27,080 nucleotides of DNA, taken from NCBI RefSeq assembly GCF_001949145.1, contig NW_019091432.1, forward strand, positions 894,813 through 921,892. Reading direction: 5' to 3'. The notes below the pieces were generated by a model. The model was not told where the DNA came from, made no database searches, and was given only the letters and a program-made list of their open reading frames with translations. The position numbers and the translations under genes are program-made. Each line of letters starts with the position of its first letter. The first letter of the stretch is position 1. Below are positions 11,300 to 20,600 of this stretch, piece after piece. This stretch comes from Acanthaster planci (Eukaryota > Echinodermata > Asteroidea > Valvatida > Acanthasteridae).

Positions 11300-11801
11300 T
11301 ATCGACAGGAATCGGAGTTTTCTTCGAGCGTGGGCCCCCGCCAGCAGTATGTGATGCGGGGTGTAAACAAAATCACGTGGTTGCCTTACGGAAAGTAGGT
11401 CGGGGGCTCAAAGTTCATCTCTATGGTTATCTTGCAGACGGCCACACCACATACGTACGTACGTACATGTACGTGCATGGTGCGTGCGTCTCGCATTGTA
11501 ATGATTCTCTTCTCTTCAGATAAAAAATTGCATGGTTTTAGAGTCCCCTGGCCTCACAAAATGTAATGTGTTGAAAATGCAAAAGACCATACTTAACATA
11601 CAAACTTAATATTTTAAACTGTATTCAACAGTGTTCAAGGATATTTTGCTACAACTAACGTTAGGAATTAAGCCAGTCTTTTTTGTGCGATTCGCCCGCG
11701 CCTTTGGGCATCATAACTGCAAAACAACGAGGCCTCACTGTCTTTACACTGTCAGACTGTACGTGTGACGTAGGATTTGTCCCTGTCAGAAGTTTGTAGC
11801 A
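11300..11801 (+). promoter_or_regulatory. Probable IQCK promoter and leader
   Basis: The 500 bp before the IQCK ATG is richer in CpG than its surroundings (CGAGCGTGGGCCCCCGCC near 11325, CGCCCGCGCC near 11693) and has a half-CRE (TGACGT) near 11766. There is no clear TATA box. I looked for an RFX X-box, expected if the gene is ciliary, and saw only a weak resemblance near 11420. The promoter role is inferred from position and composition. Confidence 0.35.
11451..11479. repeat. Alternating purine-pyrimidine (ACGT) tract
   Basis: The run ATACGTACGTACGTACATGT and the bases after it alternate purine and pyrimidine for 29 bases, with several CpG steps. Such tracts can adopt Z-DNA under supercoiling. 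It lies about 320 bp upstream of the IQCK start codon, in the likely promoter. Confidence 0.7.
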
Positions 11802-14800
11802 ATGTCCATCATAGGTCAGAAACCAGAAGTGAAACTGTGGGATGAGATTTGTAAAGGTATGTAGCAGTAAATAGAAGTAACGTAAAATTGTTTAGTAATT
11901 AGTGAGTTTTATTGATGTTAATTGGCGAAATGACGAGCATCAATTGCATATCCAGTTTCCGGACGTACTTTACCAACTGCNNNNNNNNNNNNNNNNNNNN
12001 NNNNNNNNNNNNNNNNNNNNNNNNNNNNNNNNNNNNNNNNNNNNNNNNNNNNNNNNNNNNNNNNNNNNNNNNNNNNNNNNNNNNNNNNNNNNNNNNNNNN
12101 NNNNNNNNNNNNNNNNNNNNNNNNNNNNNNNNNNNNNNNNNNNNNNNNNNNNNNNNNNNNNNNNNNNNNNNNNNNNNNNNNNNNNNNNNNNNNNNNNNNN
12201 NNNNNNNNNNNNNNNNNNNNNNNNNNNNNNNNNNNNNNNNNNNNNNNNNNNNNNNNNNNNNNNNNNNNNNNNNNNNNNNNNNNNNNNNNNNNNNNNNNNN
12301 NNNNNNNNNNNNNNNNNNNNNNNNNNNNNNNNNNNNNNNNNNNNNNNNNNNNNNNNNNNNNNNNNNNNNNNNNNNNNNNNNNNNNNNNNNNNNNNNNNNN
12401 NNNNNNNNNNNNNNNNNNNNNNNNNNNNNNNNNNNNNNNNNNNNNNNNNNNNNNNNNNNNNNNNNNNNNNNNNNNNNNNNNNNNNNNNNNNNNNNNNNNN
12501 NNNNNNNNNNNNNNNNNNNNNNNNNNNNNNNNNNNNNNNNNNNNNNNNNNNNNNNNNNNNACCCTGGAATAAGCCCTGCCCACTCGATCACCACTGCACT
12601 CGTGGACAATGAAGCCTAACCCACATTTCTCTCCCATGGCATACTGCAACTTCCAGTCCCGGGTGTCATGTGCATACAGATCTATCAGATGTTTAATTGT
12701 TCATACATGTGACATCACACACGTTGGATGTCACAATGTGATTGGTCAGAACAGCATGGGACAGGGATATAATGGATTGGCCTATTTTAAAGAAAGCATT
12801 CTAAAGCAGACTCTGACCGTCATTGCAAATTGAACATTTCCCAAAGGTTTTATATGGTGTCCACCTGTTGAAGACTTTTTGCACAAAGGGCACATTGTAG
12901 CTTTTAATTTTGAAAAAATTGTATACATGGAAACATTATAACAACTTTTGCTGTTTCTTTTTGGCAGAATTTGCCTTGATGAGACCACCCTTTCCGAAGG
13001 ATGACGATCAAGGCTCAGTTACCACAGATATCACTGAATTCAGGCCAGAAGCTCACTCCCCAGTTATGTTTGGCCACATGGCTGAACGGGTGGAAGTAGA
13101 CAGCCTGGCTGCTGATGACTTTGACCCAGCCAGCTCCCATCCTGCGTGCATAGGCTACACCATGCTGGAGAGACAAGCCAAGCGAGACACACCCCCTCCC
13201 CCTACACCCCCACCACGAGAAACATGTAGGTACCTCTCTGAGCCCCCCCCCCCCAAAAAAAATAAAAAATATGTGCACATTTGTAGATAACTATACATAT
13301 AATTGTCCTGAAGCCATTGATATTCTCCCGAGTTGTACTCATGGCTAGCATTTGCTTCAGTAGATTGAATCCGTGAATTTTGAGGTCTAAATTAAACTTG
13401 TGCAGAGATATGGCCCAAGATAGTCTGTCAGGACCTCAAAAGTGGGTAGTTTTCAAAGGAGTGATGTTGTTTGACTGTTTCTTGAGAATAGCAAAAGTTG
13501 CTTCCACATTTAAAAGCAAAAAACAGAAAAACATCTGGTCTTCAAATATTTCCATATCTCTTCGCTCTTTTTGTGTTGTTCGTTTTTTATTGCAAAGTAC
13601 TGTGGAAAATAAAGATTCGTGACATGCAGCTTTGAATATTCACTCGTGTTGTATTTCTTAGGTATGCCTCGAGAGTATTTAGAACACTACATCTTCCCAG
13701 TTCTTCTTCCAGCTTTGTTAGCGATGCTAAAACAAGCCAAGAAAGAGAAATGCTTCGAAGTAAGCCATATTTATGTTTGTAGTGGCTTTGATCGTTCCTG
13801 CTTTACTTTACTGTATCGTTTACTTCCCTTGTGTTTCCGCTTCATCTCATTTCTTTTCGTTTTGTTTCTTCTGTTATTTCATTGAAGTGCAGCATTAGTT
13901 TGGACTATGTTTTTGTTTCAAAAGTGTTTGCTGAATAGTGGCAGTTGACAAAAGTGACAATTGAACAACCAGTTCCTGAAGCAGCCATGTTTTTCATTTT
14001 TGCAGAGGAAAAGGTTTCGATTCAATGGTTGTGACTATTTGACTGAGTATTTGTGGAGGTGAGTGTGATTGTCATGGCACGGTCATCTTTTTTGGCAATC
14101 CTGAATTATTTTCGAAACAGACTTTCTACATGAAGGCATTAATCCAAACCTCATTCAAAGCATGCGACAGGGATAAGGAGTTCTTGAGGATTCACTCATT
14201 CAATACGGGCGATTCAGAATAGTGCGCCACCAAGAGTCTGCAATGTGTTGGCCAATCACAATGCGCGAAATCTGTTGACCAATGCGCGTTCGGAAAGGGT
14301 TGACAAATTTCGCGCGTTGTGATTTGCCGACGCGTTTCAGACTCTTGGGGCTGCACTATTGTGAATGGCAGGTTTTAGCAGGTGATGACAAAGAAATGAA
14401 GACAACTCGTCAGATGAGAAACATTCTCATAGACATTTTGATCAATCGGTTCTATTAATGCAGACACAACCCCAAGTATACAGGCAGAGAGTCAGACCAG
14501 CTAGAAGATATTCCATTCGTCAAGAGGATCCTTGCCGACCAGTAAGATTAAAGTTCATTGGTAGCATCAGGCCCAGAAAGCCAACCAGTGAAATGTGTAC
14601 GCCTACACTTTTTAGTGCTAAATGTCCCAAAACACAGTGCGGCAGCATGTTCAGTATGGTAACCAGTATGGTTTTTCAGTGGTGTGCAGAGGGAAAACTT
14701 TACAAGTGCTTGTAACAGAGTCACCTGCGAGTGAAAAGTATAAGACCTTCTTCAAAATGAGTCCCTTCAAAATGAAATCTGGCTGGTATTGCACTAAAAA

Positions 14801-16082
14801 GATATCAACTTCACTCAACAAGGCACACTCAGGGGTTTTTGTTCTTTTTTACTTTTTCTTGAATGAAACGGGCCATTGAGCATTCCTGGAGCCATTAGCG
14901 ATTACGGGCAGCATACCTGTAGCTTTTAGTTGACTTTACCTGTCTTTTTTTCTCTCCCCCCCACCTCCTACAGCCCCCGCCCACCCCTCCCCTTGTCGCT
15001 GATATGGACAGAGCATGAAGCAGCAGTCGTCATCCAGTCATTCTACAGGGGATTCAAGGTAAACTGGCAACATCCAAGCCATCATTGGGCCCATCCTGTC
15101 CACATCGCTCCTCAATCCTTCGGTTTTGATAGGCTTTCTGGCAAACCTAAAGGCGATTTGGGTAAATGCATTTGGGACAACTTGGAGCTACACGTTCTGA
15201 AGCATCGGCCCTGATTGGCAATGGGTGTGGATGGTGCATGCTTCATCACCACACAGTTTAAGTTAGCCCACTTTACTACGGCTTTACATGCATACATCAG
15301 TCAAGAGTTTTTATAAGCATTCAGCTCAGACTGCTTTTTTGCCGTTTTCAGCAGGTGTGAATATGTACCCCATTGAACCACTCAACAACCTATTGAGTAC
15401 CTAAGTGTGACGCATTTTGAACCAGGAAGTGTAGTGCAAATATATGGAGTACGCGACCGTTGGTTCACGCACTGGTTTTCATGCTAATGGCTTTCCTAAG
15501 CTTGATTGTATGCACAACGTATTCACTTCACTTTAATGTCACATTATTATGTTTAAGCTGCAATAGTGTAATTGGGCCTTGCTAGCCATGAATGTGTAAT
15601 AAAACATGAATGAATGATTCTCTGTATTGCAGCAACTTTAAGTATTACAATAGGACAAAGAAGATTGCCCTTATGTTTTTCAATTTCTGTGAGATTTAGA
15701 AGTGCCCAGCAGGTATGACTGCTTTTGACATTTACGTCGCCAATATTATCTCTGTCATATCCTATCACAAAACTTTGTCTACCGATCAGGTTTTTTTCTT
15801 TCCAATGTTCATTTGCTCCATGCAAGATTTGGAATCTTTTTTTTTCTTTATACCTGAAAGGTGAGAAAGGAGGAACACATCCAGGAACTTCGCCAGTGGC
15901 AGCGAGAGTGGCGTGACGAGAATGCCGACATCAAAGTCAAGGTGGAAGACTTCTGGAAGGAACACGAGCCCGGTTCCGAGCGGGGCAGCGCCAAGAAGGT
16001 GCGGGACCACAAGAGCCACAGTGCCAGGTATCCGGCCTGCTACAGGCTCCGGACTTGGAGTCCGTCACCAGAACGGAGTTAA
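11802..16082 (+). CDS. IQCK: IQ motif containing protein K (spliced, complete)
   Basis: Ortholog of vertebrate IQCK, an IQ-motif protein of poorly defined function expected to bind calmodulin or a related EF-hand protein. Coding exons: 11802-11856, 12968-13225, 13662-13759, 14006-14058, 14464-14541, 14974-15058, 15861-16082. They sum to 849 bases, 282 residues; human IQCK is about 287. Conserved blocks: KLWDEICK (11-18), PREYLEHYIFPVLLP followed by LKQAKKEKCFE in exon 3, NGCDYLTEYLW in exon 4, IPFVKRILADHPRPPLPLSL across exons 5-6, and IQELRQWQREWR in exon 7. The IQ motif IQSFYRGFKVR occupies residues 201-211 and fits the IQxxxRGxxxR consensus exactly; the intron falls between Lys209 and Val210. 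Exon 2 contains a Pro-rich stretch (TPPPPTPPPRE). The start ATG is in the first exon, has G at -3 and lies in a plausible leader. The C-terminus is basic, with a Ser/Pro-rich end (RTWSPSPERS). Its neighbour TMEM104 converges on it. Confidence 0.95.
11981..12560. other. Assembly gap (580 N) in IQCK intron 1
   Basis: A continuous run of N, whose length may be an estimate. It lies in the intron between IQCK coding exons 1 and 2, which join in frame without it, so no coding sequence needs to be missing. An alternative exon inside the gap cannot be ruled out. Confidence 0.95.
14212..14367. mobile_element. Hairpin (foldback) element in IQCK intron 4, MITE-like
   Basis: The left arm, 14212-14277, and the right arm, 14302-14367, are near-perfect reverse complements of about 66 bases, separated by a 24-base spacer. 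Matching blocks include ATTCAGAATAGTGC with ATTCACAATAGTGC, CCAAGAGTCTG, and AATCACAATGCGCGAAAT with AATCACAACGCGCGAAAT. It is CpG-rich, unlike the surrounding intron, and has no coding capacity. This is the form of a foldback MITE or a remnant of a DNA transposon with long terminal inverted repeats. No clear target-site duplication is seen. Confidence 0.75.
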
Positions 16083-16925
16083 TGGCACACGTGACAGCAC
16101 GAGATCCACAAAGTTAACGATGCTGCCCAAAGCGTCCTTGCCGCTCCATGTACAGTCTGTGGCCAAATGACAAGGACGCTGGGATGTATGCATGCGACCT
16201 TATAATATTAAATTGACTTCAGTGCTAAGAGAGCATAATACATGCATACATAGGTGTTGTTGAGGGCATAAAGCCTGAAAAGTATGTATGTTTACGTTTT
16301 ATTATCACACCTGATTTACACTTCTACGATTCCATTTCATTACAAATTTCAGTCAAATATAAACTATTGTGTGTTCACTGGGCTCATGCTTTCTGTGTTA
16401 ATGCAAGACCAGTAGCCATTTTTCAGACCAATAGAAACTTTACTCTGAGGTTGGACTGGAGTCATTTGCCCTTTGTCAAATATGTTATTTTTCTTTTGAA
16501 AATAGTAATTACATCAGGCCAAGATGAACATATTTAAAGGTACATTCACGTTTGTACCTAAAAATGGCAATTACAGTGTCATGTATATACACCCCTTAAA
16601 ACAGTCACCGTTCATCAATACACCACCTCAAAATTGATAGTGAACAAAATTTTTCCATTGCTTAGCAAGTTAAATGCCAGCCCTTGGACTGGGTACAAGC
16701 AGAATCATTCCGGCTAGTGCTGGTTTGCAGTAAATGGCACATAACCACAACTGCGGGATAGAAATTCCTGCTTTGTACCCGTTAATATTAAGTAAGATTT
16801 TGGGAATTAGAAACACCAACCACGTGTACAGAGAGGTACATGTGCTGTGAAGTGGTGATAGTCACTTGTACGTACACAATTGTAAAAAGTGTATTATTTT
16901 GAGGGTTTTTGAAGTTTGCAATAAA
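16083..16925 (+). other. IQCK: IQCK 3' UTR ending at an AATAAA signal
   Basis: The first canonical AATAAA on the plus strand that I found after the IQCK stop is at 16920-16925, which would give a 3' UTR of roughly 860 bases. No other gene is seen in this stretch. The region contains the two stem-loops described separately. The UTR end is inferred from the signal. Confidence 0.55.
16131..16251 (+). repeat. Two successive stem-loops in the IQCK 3' UTR
   Basis: AGCGTCCTTG (16131-16140) pairs perfectly with CAAGGACGCT (16171-16180), and CCC/GGG beyond it can extend the stem past a bulge. Directly after, ATGTATGCATG (16184-16194) pairs perfectly with CATGCATACAT (16241-16251). Both lie in the first 170 bases of the IQCK 3' UTR. 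RNA folding is inferred from the pairing only. Confidence 0.5.
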
Positions 16926-16960
16926 TGGAATTGACTTGCTGGAGAATTTACGTGTACTTG

Positions 16961-17628
16961 TTTATTTATATCTTCTGAGGGTATGTCAAAAGTCCACGTA
17001 TACAAAGGTCAATGGATTTGAATTTTGTTACTATTAAACAATGTTAACTTTTACCCCCAAACTTTTTAAAATAAAAAAAAAATGAACTCCCTGAACTCCC
17101 ACAATTTGGCTCTCTTTGTAACCTATTTAGTACATGGTAGATGGAAAAGAACACGTAGACTGATGTGCACCATATGCATATGATGCACTTCTCATAAAAT
17201 ACGTACTGTACACTCTCTGAGCATAATATGTACATGAATATATGACATGTCGTTCTACGTGTCCTTTTCTGTCTACCTTTTAGTACAGTCACTGATGGGT
17301 GAGGCTGCCACTTCTTTAAATTCAATGAATGGCACTGTAAGAGGTTCAGTTTAAACAAAATATTGTTTAGCATCTGGAAGTAAACTGAACAACATGATTT
17401 TTGTGTTCATGCAACTGAAAATTCAATGCTGTTTACACAGTCCCTGAGATGAATGGAACCATTAAGCATGGACTGTCGGTAAGTGCCATCCTTTGATGAT
17501 GAATGTACACCATTTAGTATGTACTATTAGAGAGTGCTTCATGTGACTTTTTGCCAGTATGCTCTGCAGTGCCCTCAAAAGTTCTTGCATGTAGCCATTA
17601 ACACATCCAGTTTTTCTCAGTGGCTGCC
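16961..17628 (-). other. TMEM104: TMEM104 3' UTR ending at a minus-strand AATAAA signal
   Basis: TTTATT on the plus strand at 16961-16966 is AATAAA on the minus strand, about 660 bases past the TMEM104 stop codon. A 109-codon minus-strand frame at 17044-17373 lies inside this UTR; its composition is not protein-like. The UTR end is inferred. Confidence 0.5.
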
Positions 17629-20600
17629 TTACTCATGGTGTGTGGCAGTAATGATGTGATTGGCTGTGACAAAGCCGATGCACAGCACAGCCCACAGTAA
17701 CACAATCACCACCCAAGCTTTGTGCTTGAAGGGAGATCTGTGCTTGTTGTTCCAGTTCTGCCCAAACAATTTTTCAGTCTTCTTGCGGCCACAATATACC
17801 AGAAATGCAGGGATGACGTACTGAATGCCGGCCCCTGCATAGGACCCTGTGTAACCCACAAGCTCTGTCACATTGGTGGTGATGAAGGCAACGATTATGC
17901 CCGGCAGCAAGGCTAGTAAGGGGAAGACAATGCGGTCCACTGCCCACGGGTAGGGCCGACCCTCTCGGGCAAAAAGCATCTTGAGATTGTTCCGCAGGGT
18001 GATGGCTATGATGGGGAAGTTGGTGCTGAGCGTGAAGACGGGGAACAGCCCGATGAAGTACTGGACGGGCACCACCTGGGTGGCCACGCTCCCGCTGCCG
18101 AAGAAGTTCAGAGTGTAAATCTCCTGTATGCTGCGGGTACTGAAAGTAAAGATGGCTGTGAGCGAGAGGAGCAGGTAGAAGCCTAAGATAAGAGCGTAGT
18201 CTCCAGCCAGGAGCGCCGAGAGGCGGTTCTTCCTCTTGATGGGCGTGACCATGGAAGGCAAAGAGTGGTGGCACATGAAGGAGTAGACGCACACGCCGAA
18301 GAAGTTGGGGATACTTTCAAAGGCTCCCACCGCAATCGGGTCACCTTCGCCCTTGCCATTACCGAGTACAATGAGCGCCAGGACGATCATCATGGAGAAT
18401 GCTGCAAAAACCGACAATTGATGTATCAAATTTGTATTCGAGAGGTGGAAATAAGGCCGTGTTAATTCTCACATGATTTCTGGGAAAATGGGATTGTCTT
18501 ACCGAGCCACCTAAGAAAGGTTGTGAGAAGCTGCAGGTACTTGGTCTTCTGAACATTGAAAAAGGCAAATATGCCCAGCGCAACACTAAAAAGGCTCTGA
18601 AATTAAAGACAGACAAGAAATCGTTGCTTGTTTTACAACAAACCTGAGCAAACAATTAAGTACCATCAAGTAGCATTCATGATGTCATTTGGTCAGAACT
18701 TCAATCCTACTCCTAACCCTAATCCCCTAGGGTGCATGCAAAATAATATTGAAATTGGAGGATTTGGGACTTTTAGGTTCATTAGAACTGAAACTGACAG
18801 GTTTCTTTGGAGTAAATTATTCAACTAGAAAGGAAACTGCACCACAGTTCCACTGACCGTTCACGCTGTGCATTTATCACTAACATGCATGAACAAATTC
18901 TGTAAACTGAAGGGTTTATTTCCAAAATGACATATATCCATTTGAAACACATGCAATGAATCCGCAATTATGAAAGAGTGCAGAGCTTAAGCCGTGTACC
19001 ATGTGTCCCTGAACTTCTTTTTCATTTTTGACTCATTCAAGTTGTGTTTAGCTGTCTTAAAGTTCCAGACACTGACTGCAGTGCAGACAACAGAAAGAGG
19101 GTGGGATTCTGAAAGATACCAAAAATGGTGCTTATCGCATTTTGGAAATAAATTCTACATTTATAGATACTGCATTTTACAAAGGATAATTTCAGTTGAA
19201 GACCATGGGGTTCAATTCCTTTTGTTAAGCAAGTCAGGCAAAAATGTTGCGACAAAATTTGTCCCCTGCGAAAATTTTGGTCCCCACAACATCCAGGTTT
19301 CAACAACTATGAAGTCTCCACAACTTCAGAACAAGTATGCACATTAGTATTTAAACCAAAGAATGAGTTTAAACAAAAGTAAAACAATCTCACCAAATAT
19401 ATTCTGTAGACATTAATTCTGGTTATATCAGCACCGTCCCAGCAAGGGTCATCATCGTGTGCTGAGGAGTTCTCGGGTTTGTACGTACTGCAATGGAAGG
19501 AAAACCTCTGGTGTTTAACTTTGTATACCTCGTCATGGCCCTCGAATGGTACAGGTGCAAAGATGGATCGTTAGGTGTGGGCACATCAGCTTAACTGTTG
19601 CCTAGAACAGGGTAACGTTCCTTTGGTGTGGACTACTGTTGACTGTGGACTACCAGGGATGGTATTGAGAGATGAAGAGAAGTCCATCAAAAATCTAGCA
19701 AAGGCGTTATCTGCTGTGAGTTGAAGTGCACCCTCACTGGCAAAGGAGAGACAGGCTGGTGGGAAGTTTTCAACTAAGCTTATATATGATTGCATGAACC
19801 TGTACTCATCGCTCGCGCCCCACGTCTCATGTGCATTAACCTGTGCACTCACACAGTGGCTGAGTTCGGGCGGCTATTCTCGTATGTTCAAGAACAGCTC
19901 GATTTGCTGTTCATGGGTCGGCCGCTCAAACGCCGGGAACGTACAACCGGTTATCGGTACTAGTTATTTGTAGCATGCAAGCAACATGGCGGCGTCCTTG
20001 CACATTCTTCAAGAGTTAATGTTTGGATAATTGGGCTAACTTCTTTTCCATTAAAAATCACTTCTCCCATGGAAAATCATTGTTAATTTTGGAAAACTTT
20101 CCATTGTCTCCACCTTTGTAAGCCATCTCGATAGTTTTTGCAGCTTTTCAATCAAACCAAATCTCACGAGTTTTTACGTGTGTTCATGTAAAACCCTGAC
20201 GAGGAGGTGATGTGTAAACCCGTTCTTGGGTCATATTCCCGCCGTTCGAGCGCGAGAACATGAAACTCGTGTCAAGAACAGGCAACCCGAACTCGACCAG
20301 TGAGTCCCCACCAAAGGAACTTCACTTTCAATAAAACATGCTCTCTCTTGTACCTGCTTGGAGTAGACAATTGCTAATGAAAACAAACGAGTTTGACTAT
20401 AAATTTGAGGTCCAAAAGTCACATTTTCATGTTCGGTTACACTTGACTGGTGTAGGTTAAAGTGAAAGTATCATTAAAATTGATCTAAAACTTTTTTGTT
20501 TGTTGGGCAAGTAATCTGCATGGAAATTATCAAAAGTGTTTACTTACAAAATTATATGTCAGGTGTGACAGGAACATGAAAAAAACTAGACCCCAAGTTT

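Noticed and set aside
11899-12649. Four open frames of about 235-243 codons across the N run
   Set aside because: They are artefacts of translating undetermined bases; only a few dozen real codons flank the gap and none resemble a protein.
13015-13278. Minus-strand frame with a Gly-rich N-terminus
   Set aside because: It is the reverse of IQCK exon 2 and of the adjacent poly-C tract.
17044-17373. 109-codon minus-strand frame
   Set aside because: It lies in the TMEM104 3' UTR, starts near a poly-A/T tract and has no recognisable motif.
17774-18292. 172-codon minus-strand frame
   Set aside because: It is a shifted frame of the TMEM104 last exon; its His/Leu/Arg-heavy composition is typical of an off-frame reading.
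18705-18735. Telomere-like CCTAACCCTAATCCCC
   Set aside because: It is too short and not tandem; chance or a fragment of a TAACCCTAA-ended element is more likely.
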